From positions 682,001 to 746,000 of the forward strand of contig NZ_CP072036.1 in the NCBI RefSeq assembly GCF_018847375.1: a stretch of DNA of 64,000 nucleotides, in the 5' to 3' direction. Shown here piece after piece: positions 54,348-63,867 of this stretch; the first letter of the stretch is position 1; every line of letters begins with the position of its first letter. Made by a program: the position numbers and the translations under genes. The notes beneath the pieces are model-generated. The model made no database searches, had not been told where the DNA came from, and saw only the letters and a list, made by a program, of their open reading frames with translations. Origin of the DNA: Akkermansia massiliensis. Lineage in GTDB: Bacteria > Verrucomicrobiota > Verrucomicrobiia > Verrucomicrobiales > Akkermansiaceae.

Positions 54348-55270
54348 TGATCCCCACAATAATGATGAAAACATTCCACCTCGTCCTCCCGCTCATCCTT
54401 CTTTGCTCCGGCATCACGCCCCGGGTGCAGGGAGCCGCCACGCTCCCGGGGTCTCGCCTTCCCCTGGCTTATCCGGAAACGGCCCAGCCCCGCGAGTATC
54501 CGGGCTACCGCATGCTGGCGGAGATGGGATGGATGTACCTGCCGGTGAAGGAACCGTATCCTCCGCTCTGGCACCTGCAGGAAATGCTCAAAAAGAACGA
54601 GCTGGAACTGTTCTACATGTGCACAGCCCGTCTGTTCCAAATCTATTGTGTGATCCATATTGATGACCTGAGGGGAAGACAATGCCGAGAACTGTACCAC
54701 TTGTGCGGTCTGGTGACGGCAGCGCCGTTCTACCAGGTGGACTTCAGCGGAGAGCATCCGTGGGAATACGGAAGAAGGACGGGAGATATGGATACGAAGA
54801 GGGTAGCCGTTTCATGCCTAAGCCGTATTATAAAAAAAGAATCTGCCGGACGCATGAACGTGAACCAGAAGGAGATCGGAAAGTTCAGCGCGTTATATAC
54901 AGCGGTAATTTTAAAAGGATTCCGGAAGGAGCACCAGGCGACTTCCGAAGAAAAGCTGAGGAAGCGATGGAAGGAAGGGGAAAAGAACACGTGGAAGGTG
55001 CACCGGGAGGGACGTGTTTTTGGCTGGGAAGACCAGTTCATCGTGGCCCAAGGCAGAAATGATGATATGAAATATGAGATAGAAGAATGGCTGGAGGAAG
55101 ATTTAATTCGCATCCTGGTTGGATACTTTCCCGGCCGTGCGGCGGAAGCGCGCCAGTACATCCGGATGGCGGGATACGAAGACCGGGAAATCAACGGACT
55201 GGTGGACCGGACGTTGGGACGCGCCAAGGAGACGGAGTTTCTGTATAGAGGAGGCAAGAAAAAGAATTAA
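54347..55270 (+). CDS. Secreted protein of unknown function, partner of the preceding gene
   Basis: A 307-residue exported protein with signal peptide MMKTFHLVLPLILLCSGITPRVQGA. I recognise no family. The mature part is rich in Tyr, Trp, Glu and Arg and is mostly helical; two Cys pairs lie in the first half (YMCTARLFQIYCVI and RQCRELYHLCG). The C-terminal 100 residues are highly charged. Starts at 54347, 54362 and 54365 are possible. The first overlaps the upstream stop (TAATG), suggesting coupling. There is no terminator before argG. Confidence 0.6.
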   Translation: MIPTIMMKTFHLVLPLILLCSGITPRVQGAATLPGSRLPLAYPETAQPREYPGYRMLAEMGWMYLPVKEPYPPLWHLQEMLKKNELELFYMCTARLFQIYCVIHIDDLRGRQCRELYHLCGLVTAAPFYQVDFSGEHPWEYGRRTGDMDTKRVAVSCLSRIIKKESAGRMNVNQKEIGKFSALYTAVILKGFRKEHQATSEEKLRKRWKEGEKNTWKVHREGRVFGWEDQFIVAQGRNDDMKYEIEEWLEEDLIRILVGYFPGRAAEARQYIRMAGYEDREINGLVDRTLGRAKETEFLYRGGKKKN

Positions 55271-55457
55271 AAGCAGCTTTCCGGGCTTATGCGGTGAACG
55301 AATCCTGACGAACCTCCTCTCGTTTTTGTTCAGGAACCATCCCGGGGAAGCCGCTCCGGACAGTTCCGGGAAAAAGCCCGTGGTTAAACATGATTTTGTC
55401 CTTTCCTCCGGGGGGGGAATGGGGCATCATGCCGCCGCACACTAATCATTGACGTAC

Positions 55458-56750
55458 ATGAAAATCGTAGTTGCATACTCTGGCGGCCTTGACACCTCTG
55501 TTCTTCTGAAGTGGCTCAAGGAAAAATACAATGCCGAAATCATCGCCTACTGCGCAGACGTAGGCCAGGCGGAAGAACTGGACGGCCTGGAAGCCAAGGC
55601 CCTGGCTACGGGAGCCTCCAAGTGCTTCATCGGCGACCTCAAGGAAGACTTCGCCGCCAACTACATCTTCCCCATGATGCAGGCCAACGCCCTTTACGAA
55701 GGCCGCTACCTGCTGGGCACCTCCATCGCGCGCCCCTGCATTTCCAAGGACATGGTGGACCTGGCCATCCGTGAAGGAGCGGACGCCATCGCCCACGGCG
55801 CCACCGGCAAGGGGAACGACCAGGTGCGCTTTGAACTGGCCGTCAATGCCTTGGCCCCGAACATCAAGGTCATCGCCCCCTGGCGCGACCCCGAATTCCG
55901 CAAGCAGTTCCCGGGCCGTACGGAAATGATCGCCTACGCGGAATCCCACGGCATCCCGATCCGCCAGTCGCTGAAAAAGCCTTATTCCATGGACCGCAAC
56001 CTGCTCCACATTTCCTTTGAAGCAGGGATGCTGGAAGATACCTGGTACGACGGCACCACCCCCGCCGACCGTGAGATGTACAAGCTTTCCGTTTCCCCGG
56101 AAGACGCTCCGGACCAGGCCGAATACATTCAGATCCTGTATGAAAAGGGCGATGCCATCGGCATCAAGTACGACGGCCTTGACACGCTGCTGAAAGAACT
56201 GAACGTCACCCCGAAGGGTGAACGCGACGGCTATACCCTGCTCAGCCCGCTGGGCGTCATGTACGTGCTGAACGCCCTGGGCGGCAAGCACGGCATCGGC
56301 CGTGTGGACATTGTGGAAAACCGCTTCGTCGGCATGAAGAGCCGCGGCATTTATGAAACCCCCGGCGGCACCATCCTGCTGGCGGCCCACCGCGACATTG
56401 AAACCATCACCATTGACCGTGAAGTGCAGAAGGTGCGCGATTCCCTCATTCCGGAATACGCCACGCTGGTTTACAACGGCTTCTGGTTTGCGCCGGAACG
56501 TGAAGCCATCCAGGCTCTGGTGACCAAGTCCCAGGAAACCGTCAACGGGGAAGTGCGCCTGAAGCTTTACAAGGGCAACGTCATGTACGCCGGACGCCGT
56601 TCCCCGCAGTCCCTGTATTCCGAAGAAATCGCCACGATGGAAGGCGGCCATGAGGAACTGTACAACCAGGACGACGCGGAAGGCTTCATCCACCTCAATG
56701 GATTGCGCCTGAAGCAGTTCAGCCGCGTCAACAAACCCTACGGCAACTAA
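55458..56750 (+). CDS. argG: Argininosuccinate synthase
   Basis: Joins citrulline and aspartate with ATP in arginine synthesis. The 430-residue protein starts [20 protein letters not shown], the ATP pyrophosphatase loop. It has [21 protein letters not shown] and [15 protein letters not shown], and the substrate motif [13 protein letters not shown]. The ATG at 55458 is preferred over TTG at 55449 because family members start here. It is followed by a strong terminator, so it is monocistronic or last in a unit. Confidence 0.97.
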   Translation: MKIVVAYSGGLDTSVLLKWLKEKYNAEIIAYCADVGQAEELDGLEAKALATGASKCFIGDLKEDFAANYIFPMMQANALYEGRYLLGTSIARPCISKDMVDLAIREGADAIAHGATGKGNDQVRFELAVNALAPNIKVIAPWRDPEFRKQFPGRTEMIAYAESHGIPIRQSLKKPYSMDRNLLHISFEAGMLEDTWYDGTTPADREMYKLSVSPEDAPDQAEYIQILYEKGDAIGIKYDGLDTLLKELNVTPKGERDGYTLLSPLGVMYVLNALGGKHGIGRVDIVENRFVGMKSRGIYETPGGTILLAAHRDIETITIDREVQKVRDSLIPEYATLVYNGFWFAPEREAIQALVTKSQETVNGEVRLKLYKGNVMYAGRRSPQSLYSEEIATMEGGHEELYNQDDAEGFIHLNGLRLKQFSRVNKPYGN

Positions 56751-56778
56751 GCCCCCGCAACACAACGTTTTCAATCAA

Positions 56779-56810
56779 CCGTCCGGAATACCAGTTCCGG
56801 ACGGTTTTTT
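56779..56810 (+). terminator. Terminator of argG
   Basis: CCGTCCGGAA/TTCCGGACGG is a perfect 10-bp stem with loop TACCAG followed by six T, 28 bases after the stop codon. Confidence 0.94.
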
Positions 56811-56849
56811 CTTTGCAACAATCCTTTCCTTTTCCACGTACTGCCCGTG

Positions 56850-58469
56850 ATGGGATTTATTTCATGCACATTTCTGGCAGTTGTTTCAGCGCTGGCGTTC
56901 TGTCCGGTCCCGGCCACTGCCGCTTCCAGGCCCAACATCATTCTGATTTATGCGGATGACCTGGGCATGGGCATGCTGGGCTGCTACGGCCAGGAGATCG
57001 TGAAAACGCCCAACATCGACCGCTTGGCCAAACAGGGCATCATGTTCACCCGGTGCTACAGCAGCCAATACTGCTGCCCGGCGCGCGCCTCCCTGCTCAT
57101 GGGCGTGCATGACAGCCACTCCCGCTCCTACACCCAGACAAACGGCGGCCTGGTCATCACGGCGGAACAACAAGGCTGGTCCAACGAGGAACTGGAAAAG
57201 AAAGCGGCCAGGGCGGCCCGCATCAAGCCTTCCGGGGGAGAGGTTTTCCTTCCGGAACTACTGAAAAAGGCAGGATACGTCACGGGCCAGTTCGGAAAGC
57301 TGGAGTGGGGCTTCACCACCTGGCACGGAGAGTTGAAAAGGCACGGATGGGACCGTTACGTGGGATACATGGACCATCAGCGGGCCCACGGCTATTATCC
57401 CTCCTTCCTCTGGAAAGACGGCGAACGCCTTCCCCTTCCGGGCAACACGCATGCCGACGGCGGCAAGACCCCGGAGATTTACGGGCCGGGAGCCACGGAA
57501 AAACGGAGAGGAAACCGGGACGGAAAAGTGACGTACGCTCCGGACGCCATGCTGGCGGAGACCCTCAAGTTCATGGAGGAAAACCGGAACAGGCCCATGT
57601 TCATCCTCTTCTCCACCAACCTGCCCCACGGCCCGGTGGATATTCCCCCCGCAGAGAACAAGTATGCCGGTCATCCAGCCATCCGCCAGGCCTATGCGGG
57701 CGCCGCGGGCGGCAACAGGGAATGCGCCGGGGCGGCGGAGGAATACGCCTCCATGGTGGACAAGCTGGACAGGCAGGTGGGCGCCATCCTGGCCCAGGTG
57801 CACAAACTGGGACTGGAGAAGCGCACCATCATCGTTTTCAGCTCCGACAACGGGCATGAACTTTACTACCGCACGGACAAGGAGCGGGGCCGCGGCCTCA
57901 ACTGCCACGGCGGCGTTCTGGACGGTACCGGGGAGCTGCTGGACGTTTTCCGCGGCAGCCGCGGGCTCATCGGCCAAAAGAACGCCATGGTCAACCTGGC
58001 CGGGTTGAAATGGACCAACCATGAAGGGGGCATCCGCATTCCCCTCATCGTCTCCTGGCCCGGGACCGTGCCGCACGGGAAGGTTTGCCGCAGCCTGGTA
58101 GCCAACTACGACCATATGGCCACCTTTGCCGAGCTGGCGGGAGTGGGCATGCCGGAAGGCAAGGATTCCGTTTCCTATAAAAACATGCTCTTCGGCAAAC
58201 CTTCCAGCCAGCGCGATTACGTAGTGGTGGACCACACGGTCATCACGGGGGACGGCTGGAAGCTCACGCACAAGCAGGACAAGTGGCTCCTTTTTCAAAT
58301 CAGCAGCGACCCGGAGGAAAGGCACAATCTGGCGGAAACAAGGAAAGACCAGTTGGAAAGGCTCCAGGCCATTTACAGGAAGGAAGCGGGAAGCCCCAGA
58401 AAAGACAGGCAAAAGCCGGAACAACCCCGGAAAACCGCCCTTTTTCCGCCGCTTGCTTTTGCAGGTTGA
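56850..58469 (+). CDS. Secreted sulfatase
   Basis: A 539-residue type-I sulfatase, likely periplasmic or surface-exposed, removing sulfate from host glycans. Signal peptide MGFISCTFLAVVSALAFCPVPATAA precedes RPNIILIYADDLGMGMLGCYG (metal-binding Asp pair). Cys75 in CCPAR is the formylglycine precursor. IVFSSDNGHE supplies further metal ligands, and GIRIPLIVSWPG follows. The exact substrate cannot be told. A GTG directly before the ATG is also in frame. It lies between the argG terminator and rsmB. Confidence 0.93.
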   Translation: MGFISCTFLAVVSALAFCPVPATAASRPNIILIYADDLGMGMLGCYGQEIVKTPNIDRLAKQGIMFTRCYSSQYCCPARASLLMGVHDSHSRSYTQTNGGLVITAEQQGWSNEELEKKAARAARIKPSGGEVFLPELLKKAGYVTGQFGKLEWGFTTWHGELKRHGWDRYVGYMDHQRAHGYYPSFLWKDGERLPLPGNTHADGGKTPEIYGPGATEKRRGNRDGKVTYAPDAMLAETLKFMEENRNRPMFILFSTNLPHGPVDIPPAENKYAGHPAIRQAYAGAAGGNRECAGAAEEYASMVDKLDRQVGAILAQVHKLGLEKRTIIVFSSDNGHELYYRTDKERGRGLNCHGGVLDGTGELLDVFRGSRGLIGQKNAMVNLAGLKWTNHEGGIRIPLIVSWPGTVPHGKVCRSLVANYDHMATFAELAGVGMPEGKDSVSYKNMLFGKPSSQRDYVVVDHTVITGDGWKLTHKQDKWLLFQISSDPEERHNLAETRKDQLERLQAIYRKEAGSPRKDRQKPEQPRKTALFPPLAFAG

Positions 58470-58494
58470 AACTTGAACGTTCCGCATGTAGAGT
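58466..58494 (+). promoter_or_regulatory. rsmB promoter, probably leaderless
   Basis: TTGAAA (58466-58471), a 17-base spacer and TAGAGT (58489-58494). The GTG start codon begins 7 bases after the -10 box, and no Shine-Dalgarno sequence is present. Confidence 0.5.
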
Positions 58495-58500
58495 TCCCCG

Positions 58501-59739
58501 GTGAAGAACAATCCCCCCACCTCCCGCCAGACAGCCCTGACCTGCCTGATGCGCTGGCATGAAGGCCGCTCCTTTGCGGAAACCCTCGTGGACCGGGAAT
58601 GTTCGCGGGCTGCGCTTTCCACGGCGGACAGGCATCTGGTGCAGGCCCTCGTCTTCGGCGTGCTGCGCAACCAGACCTGGCTGGACCATGTGATCGACTC
58701 CCTGCGGAAAGGCAGGCTGGACCTGGAAATGCGCCTTATCCTCCAACTGGGGCTGTGCCAGCTTTTCCTGCTGGGGATGGCAGACCACGCCGCCGTGTAT
58801 GAAACCGTCAATCTTGCGCCCGCACGCCTGCGGGGGCTTGTCAACGCCATCCTGCGCAACGCGCTTCGGCGGGAGAAAGCCATCCTGGAGGAACGGGAAA
58901 AACTGCCGCTTCCCGTTCTTTATTCCACCCCGGCGTGGCTGGTGCAGCGGTGGACGCAGCAGATGGAGCCGCAAACGGTCCGCGCCCTGCTCCACTGGAA
59001 CAACACCACGCCGCGCCTGTACGTCCGCGCCAATCCGCTGGTCCCCGTGAACGGCATGCCAGCCTCCCTGGCTCCGCTGGACCGCGCTCCCGGCTGGTTC
59101 TCCGTAGACGGCGCCCTGCCGCTGGAAGAGATCAAAGCGGGCTCCCTTTACGTGGCGGACCCCTCCACCCGCTACGCCATCGACCTGCTGGCTCCCCGGC
59201 CCGGCGAGGAAATCCTGGACGCCTGCGCCGCCCCCGGCGGCAAATCCGCCGCCATCATCGCCGCTACCGGAGGCAAGGCGCGCCTGACCGCCACGGACCT
59301 CCATGAACACCGTCTGCCCACCTTGAAGGAAAACCTGGACAGGCAGGGTTCCTCCTCCGTCCGGACGGCGCAGGCGGACTGGTCCCTCCCCTGCCCTCCG
59401 GAATGGGAACGCCGTTTTGACGCCGTGCTTCTGGACGTGCCCTGTTCCAACACCGGGGTCATCCAGCGCCGCGTGGACGTGCGCTGGCGCCTGACCCCGC
59501 AGGAAATCCGCCGCCTGGCCGCCCTCCAGAGGAGCATTCTTGAAAACGCCTCTCAGGCCGTCAAGCCGGGGGGCAGGCTGGTTTATTCCACCTGTTCCAT
59601 TGACGCGGAGGAAGACGGCCTGGTGGTCAGGGATTTTCTGCAAAACCACCCGGAATGGACCCTGAAGGAGGAAAAACTCATCCTTCCCCATGAGGAAAAA
59701 TCGGACGGCGCGTATGCGGCCCTTTTGATCTGTGCTTGA
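58501..59739 (+). CDS. rsmB: 16S rRNA cytosine-C5 methyltransferase RsmB (Sun family)
   Basis: Methylates a cytosine of 16S rRNA with S-adenosylmethionine. The 412-residue protein has an N-terminal NusB-like helical domain (about 1-130), the SAM-binding ILDACAAPGGKSAAI, LLDVPCSNTGVIQRR with the first catalytic cysteine, and LVYSTCSIDAEED with the second. The start is GTG at 58501; no ATG precedes the family-like sequence TSRQTALTCLMRW. It is followed 52 bases later by tpiA with its own promoter-like boxes. Confidence 0.93.
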   Translation: MKNNPPTSRQTALTCLMRWHEGRSFAETLVDRECSRAALSTADRHLVQALVFGVLRNQTWLDHVIDSLRKGRLDLEMRLILQLGLCQLFLLGMADHAAVYETVNLAPARLRGLVNAILRNALRREKAILEEREKLPLPVLYSTPAWLVQRWTQQMEPQTVRALLHWNNTTPRLYVRANPLVPVNGMPASLAPLDRAPGWFSVDGALPLEEIKAGSLYVADPSTRYAIDLLAPRPGEEILDACAAPGGKSAAIIAATGGKARLTATDLHEHRLPTLKENLDRQGSSSVRTAQADWSLPCPPEWERRFDAVLLDVPCSNTGVIQRRVDVRWRLTPQEIRRLAALQRSILENASQAVKPGGRLVYSTCSIDAEEDGLVVRDFLQNHPEWTLKEEKLILPHEEKSDGAYAALLICA

Positions 59740-59763
59740 CCTCGGCCCCAATTTGGCAACAAT
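59736..59763 (+). promoter_or_regulatory. Candidate tpiA promoter
   Basis: TTGACC (59736-59741), a 16-base spacer and AACAAT (59758-59763), overlapping the end of rsmB. The leader would be about 22 bases. Confidence 0.45.
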
Positions 59764-59791
59764 GCGTGCTCCTGATTAATCTCATTCCACT

Positions 59792-60556
59792 ATGTCCCGC
59801 AAACCCATCATTGCCGCCAACTGGAAGATGAACATCGGCCCCGCCGAAGGCGCCCAATTCATCGAAAGCTTCAAAAACCTCGTTAAGGGAAAAGACGTCG
59901 CATGCGACGTGGTCGTCATTCCCCCCTTCACCACCATCCCCTCCGTGCTGAACGCCCTGAACGGCTGCTCCTGCACTGCCGTAGGCGCCCAGAACGTCTC
60001 CCAGTATGACAACGGAGCCTACACCGGGGAAATCTCCACCAGCATGCTGAATGAACTGGGCCTCAAGTACGTCGTGCTCGGCCACAGCGAACGCCGCCAG
60101 TACTTCGGAGAAACGGACGCCATCATCAACGCCAAGATCAAGAAGGCCATCGCCGCCGGCATCACCCCGATTTTCTGCATCGGTGAAACGAAGGATGAAC
60201 GCCTGGGCGGCATTCTGGAACCCGTGCTGGAAATCCAGCTCAAGGGCGGTCTCAAGGATCTCACCCCGGAAGAAGTGGCCAACCTGGTCATCGCCTATGA
60301 ACCCGTCTGGGCCATCGGCACCGGCCTGACCGCCACCTCCAAGGAAGCGCAGGAAGCCCACGCCTTCATCCGCAAGGTCATTTCCGACGTCTTCGGCGCG
60401 GACACCGCCGCCAGGGTGCGCATCCAGTACGGCGGTTCCGTAAAGCCGGAAAACGTGGTGGAGCTCATGGCCCAGCCGGACATTGACGGCGCCCTGGTGG
60501 GCGGCGCTTCCCTGAAGCCGGAATCCTTCGCCGCGCTGGTCACTTCCGCCAAGTAA
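59792..60556 (+). CDS. tpiA: Triosephosphate isomerase
   Basis: Glycolytic enzyme interconverting dihydroxyacetone phosphate and glyceraldehyde-3-phosphate. The 254-residue TIM barrel has AANWKMN (catalytic Lys), LGHSERRQYFGE (catalytic His), AYEPVWAIGTG (catalytic Glu), the flexible loop-6 region, and IQYGGSVKPEN with GALVGGASL near the C-terminus. Length is standard. A terminator follows. Confidence 0.98.
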   Translation: MSRKPIIAANWKMNIGPAEGAQFIESFKNLVKGKDVACDVVVIPPFTTIPSVLNALNGCSCTAVGAQNVSQYDNGAYTGEISTSMLNELGLKYVVLGHSERRQYFGETDAIINAKIKKAIAAGITPIFCIGETKDERLGGILEPVLEIQLKGGLKDLTPEEVANLVIAYEPVWAIGTGLTATSKEAQEAHAFIRKVISDVFGADTAARVRIQYGGSVKPENVVELMAQPDIDGALVGGASLKPESFAALVTSAK

Positions 60557-60583
60557 GCGCAATCCAGCCATTTCCTTTCCTGC

Positions 60584-60613
60584 GGGCCGGTCCTTCACGG
60601 GACCGGCCCTTTT
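60584..60613 (+). terminator. Terminator of tpiA
   Basis: GGGCCGGTCC/GGACCGGCCC is a perfect 10-bp stem with loop TTCACG followed by four T. Confidence 0.9.
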
Positions 60614-60664
60614 CGTTTCCGGAGCTCCGTCCGGCGCTTTTCGCCCCAGGGCGCAGTTTCTGCC

Positions 60665-60692
60665 TTTTCAAGCGGCGGCAATCGTGCATAAT
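60665..60692 (+). promoter_or_regulatory. Candidate promoter of the pseudopilin gene
   Basis: TTTTCA (60665-60670), a 16-base spacer and CATAAT (60687-60692). The start codon is 12 bases after the -10 box, so the leader would be 5 bases or less. Confidence 0.45.
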
Positions 60693-60703
60693 GGCGGGAA
60701 ATC

Positions 60704-61387
60704 ATGAAAGCCCGCTTACTCCCCTCACGCAGCAAAGGTTTCACGCTTATTGAAGTTCTCGTGGTCATCGCCATCATCGCCCTGCTGGCTGGCGTATCCT
60801 ACAGCATTTATTCCCATGCTACGGAGACTGCGGCCAGAACGCGCTGCACGGACAACCTGCGCCGCATCAGCGACTGGGGCAAGGAATTCGCAGGCCAGAA
60901 CGGCGGGAAACTGCCCTCCAGCGGCATGAAGGACAGCCTTCTGACCGCCAGGGAGTGCCGGAACTGGTGGGACGCCCTGGCCCCCATCGTGAACGCAGAA
61001 CAGCCCGACCTGATCGCCCGGAGCGACAAGGAGCCGAACATGCTTCCGGACACCTTCCGCTGCAAGAATGACAACCGGCCGGAAATCCTCGCGGCGGAAG
61101 ATTCCATCCTTCCCGCCAGCCCGGACACCATTTCCTACACCAGCTGGCTGGACAACCGGAAGGGACGCCCCATGAACGTGGCGCGCGGGCAGGCCCTGCG
61201 CGGCAAGCCCTGGATCAGCGACGGCATTCCGCTTGACGGACGCAGCGTCATCACGGAGCAGGACTTTGAGGAAATCGTGGTCCCGGCCCTGGAACGTCAT
61301 CAGGGAGGCATCATGGTGCTTTACGCGGACGGGAAAATCACCCCTGTGGAGGATCCCACGTTTGAAAAAGTCACCCAAGGCTCCTGA
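60704..61387 (+). CDS. Type II secretion/type IV pilus-like pseudopilin
   Basis: A 227-residue protein with a prepilin N-terminus, RSKGFTLIEVLVVIAIIALLAGVSY: cleavage after Gly12, Glu at +5 of the mature protein, then a hydrophobic helix. The globular part has a pattern common in Planctomycetes/Verrucomicrobia pseudopilins (CTDNLRRI..WGKEFAGQNGGKLP, and HQGGIMVLYADGKITPV near the end), like the DUF1559/H-X9-DG group. No secretion ATPase or prepilin peptidase is nearby. It may be part of an unlinked secretion system. Confidence 0.85.
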   Translation: MKARLLPSRSKGFTLIEVLVVIAIIALLAGVSYSIYSHATETAARTRCTDNLRRISDWGKEFAGQNGGKLPSSGMKDSLLTARECRNWWDALAPIVNAEQPDLIARSDKEPNMLPDTFRCKNDNRPEILAAEDSILPASPDTISYTSWLDNRKGRPMNVARGQALRGKPWISDGIPLDGRSVITEQDFEEIVVPALERHQGGIMVLYADGKITPVEDPTFEKVTQGS

Positions 61388-61515
61388 GCCTGCGTTCCTC
61401 CGCCGGCTGCGGGGGAATTCCAGCGGCCTGACGCCGGGAATCCGATGGAATTTTCTTCTCTCTCCCGCTGATTCGCCTTTACGAAGCCGGGATAATCATT
61501 AAGGTTAGCGTTCAG

Positions 61516-62127
61516 ATGAACCAGCACGCTCCCTTCCTGCATCCGTATGATGGAATGATACCGCTGCCCGTGGCGGGATATGTCCTGGGCGCCGTTCTGC
61601 TGCTGGTTCACCTTTACGCACTGGTAAAAAGGCAGCAGGTGCAGGCCTTTCTGCTGGCCTCCCCGCGCAACCACCTGCTGGCCCAGGTTCTGCTGGCCAT
61701 CGGCCTGTTCTGGTTCTTCCTGCTGGTGGCTCCGGAAGGGCTGGGCGTGCTGAGTTATTTCCGGGTAGGGCTGGCGGAGTTTGAAGGCATCCGCTGGCTG
61801 CTCCAGCTTGCGTGTCCCGTTTTCCTGGTGCTGATGGTCACCCATGTGAAAAACCTGCTCTTTCCGCGGGCGCTCGGCATCTTCGGCCTGATGGTGGCGG
61901 CCCCTCTTCTCAGCGCGGCCTTCCTCCAGGACCCGGTCACCAGGCTGCTCATCCCCATCTGGTGCTACATTGTCATTTTCCTTTCCCTCCTCTGGATAGG
62001 CAAACCCTACCTGTACCGTGACATGGTGAACAAGATATGCTCCAAACCGGCCTGGTGGACGCCCCTCTGCCTGGGCGGCATGGCCTACGGAGCCGCCATT
62101 CTGCTCTGCGCCGTCCTGTGGTGGTAG
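61516..62127 (+). CDS. Multi-pass membrane protein of unknown function
   Basis: A 203-residue inner-membrane protein with about five or six hydrophobic helices: PVAGYVLGAVLLLVHLYALV (18-37), LLAQVLLAIGLFWFFLLVA (54-72), WLLQLACPVFLVLMVTHV, ALGIFGLMVAAPLLSAAFL, LLIPIWCYIVIFLSLLWIG, and MAYGAAILLCAVLW. Loops are short. No motif for transport or catalysis is recognised. It lies between the pseudopilin and a sulfatase on the same strand. Confidence 0.65.
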   Translation: MNQHAPFLHPYDGMIPLPVAGYVLGAVLLLVHLYALVKRQQVQAFLLASPRNHLLAQVLLAIGLFWFFLLVAPEGLGVLSYFRVGLAEFEGIRWLLQLACPVFLVLMVTHVKNLLFPRALGIFGLMVAAPLLSAAFLQDPVTRLLIPIWCYIVIFLSLLWIGKPYLYRDMVNKICSKPAWWTPLCLGGMAYGAAILLCAVLWW

Positions 62128-62295
62128 CAGACGCATTTTTTCCGGCGCACCATATCCGCCCACCCGGCTTTTTCCGGAGGAATTCCCGGTCGCGCAAGCT
62201 GTCCGGGCCAACAGGGAAGACAGCTTTCCTTTTCCAGCCTCCGGGCAGGATCCGTCCGCGGGCCTGCCTGCTTTATCATACACCCCGTTCCTCCC

Positions 62296-63867
62296 ATGCG
62301 TTTCATTCCAAGTTTCCCCCTCCTGGCCTGCATGGCCCTCTGGCTGCTCTCCCCTGTCCCCTCCCCGGCGGACAAGCCCAACATCGTCCTCATCCTGGCT
62401 GACGACATGGGATGGTCCGACCTGGGCTGCTACGGCTCGGAAATCCCCACTCCCCATCTGGACTCCCTCGCCGCACAGGGCATGCTGGCTACACGGTGCT
62501 ACACGGCTTCCCGCTGCTCCCCCTCCCGCGCCTCCATCATGACCGGCTGCGAGCCCCACAAGGTGGACGTAGGGCTGCTGGACGACGACAGCGGACGCCC
62601 TGGCTACCGCGGGCGGCTGAATCCGGATATCCCCATCCTCCCTGAACTCCTGAAAAAAGCGGGATACCGTACCTACCTTTCCGGAAAATGGCATCTGGGG
62701 AAAGTCCGGGGAACCTACCCCTGGGACCGCGGCTTCGACCGTTCCCGCGGCCTGCTGGGAGGCGCGGCGGATTACTACAAGCCCATGCCGGACCGCCCCT
62801 TCGGAGAAGACGGAAAATTGCTCCGGCCGGAGGACCTGCCGGAGAATTTCTACATGACGGAAGACATCACCCAAACGGCCCTGGCCTACATTGACGACGC
62901 CGCCAAAAGCAAAAAACCCTTCTTCCTCTACGTGGCTTACACGGCCCCGCACACACCCCTTCAGGCCCCCCGGGAGGAAATAGAAAAAATGCTGCCGTCC
63001 TACCGCGGAAAATCTCCGCATGCCATCGCCTCCAAGAGGCTGGAAAAACAAAAACAGCTCGGAATCGTCCCTCCCTCCGCCAAGCTGGGCATGGCAGGAA
63101 AATTCAATCCTTCCGGCTATGAAAAGGCCACAGCAGAGCGCAAGGACTACCTTTCCAGGTGCATGGCCACCTACGCCGCCCAAATCTCCATCATGGACCG
63201 CGGCATAGGCCGCATCCTTGCGTCCCTGGACCGCCACCGCCTCAGCGGCAACACGATCGTCATGTTCCTGTCAGACAACGGCGCAACGGCGGAAATGCCC
63301 CAGAACAACAGGAACAAGAAAACCGTTCTTCCCATCGGTCCGCTGGGGGAAGCCGGCTGCCGGGACGGGTACGGTCTCATGTGGGCGGCCGTGTCCAACA
63401 CTCCCTACCGCCAGTATAAGATTGAGACCTTTGACGGCGGCTTGTCCGCGCCTTTCATCATCCGCTACCCTTCCAGAATCCGTCCCGGCGCGCGCTATCA
63501 CTCCCCCTTCCTGCTTCAGGATCTCGCCCCCACCTGCCTGGCGTGGGCCCAGCTTCCGGTTCCCGTCCACATGGACGGCAAACCGCTCAACGCCTACTGG
63601 GCCAATCCCGGAAAGCTTCCTCCGTCCAGGGTATGGGACTACATTCCCGGCACCTGCCCTTCCCGCACCATTTTCTGGGAGCACCAGAGGAACCGCGCGG
63701 CTCTGACCAGCCAATTCAAGCTGGTGGCTCCCAACCGCGGCCCCTGGCAGGTATACGACATCAGGGACAGGACGGAACAAAAAAACCTCGCTTCCAGGCA
63801 CCAGCCGCTTATTGAACAACTGTCCGCACAGTACAGGAAGTGGGCAGAAGAAAACCATGCCGAATAA
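62296..63867 (+). CDS. Secreted sulfatase
   Basis: A 523-residue type-I sulfatase. Signal peptide MRFIPSFPLLACMALWLLSPVPSPA precedes KPNIVLILADDMGWSDLGCYGSEIPTPHLDSLAAQG. Cys74 in CSPSRASIMTG is the formylglycine precursor. YLSGKWHLGK and VMFLSDNGATAE provide active-site residues. Overall it resembles arylsulfatase A-like enzymes of mucosal bacteria. It is the third sulfatase in the window. The final 133 bases after its stop hold no recognisable gene. Confidence 0.94.
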   Translation: MRFIPSFPLLACMALWLLSPVPSPADKPNIVLILADDMGWSDLGCYGSEIPTPHLDSLAAQGMLATRCYTASRCSPSRASIMTGCEPHKVDVGLLDDDSGRPGYRGRLNPDIPILPELLKKAGYRTYLSGKWHLGKVRGTYPWDRGFDRSRGLLGGAADYYKPMPDRPFGEDGKLLRPEDLPENFYMTEDITQTALAYIDDAAKSKKPFFLYVAYTAPHTPLQAPREEIEKMLPSYRGKSPHAIASKRLEKQKQLGIVPPSAKLGMAGKFNPSGYEKATAERKDYLSRCMATYAAQISIMDRGIGRILASLDRHRLSGNTIVMFLSDNGATAEMPQNNRNKKTVLPIGPLGEAGCRDGYGLMWAAVSNTPYRQYKIETFDGGLSAPFIIRYPSRIRPGARYHSPFLLQDLAPTCLAWAQLPVPVHMDGKPLNAYWANPGKLPPSRVWDYIPGTCPSRTIFWEHQRNRAALTSQFKLVAPNRGPWQVYDIRDRTEQKNLASRHQPLIEQLSAQYRKWAEENHAE

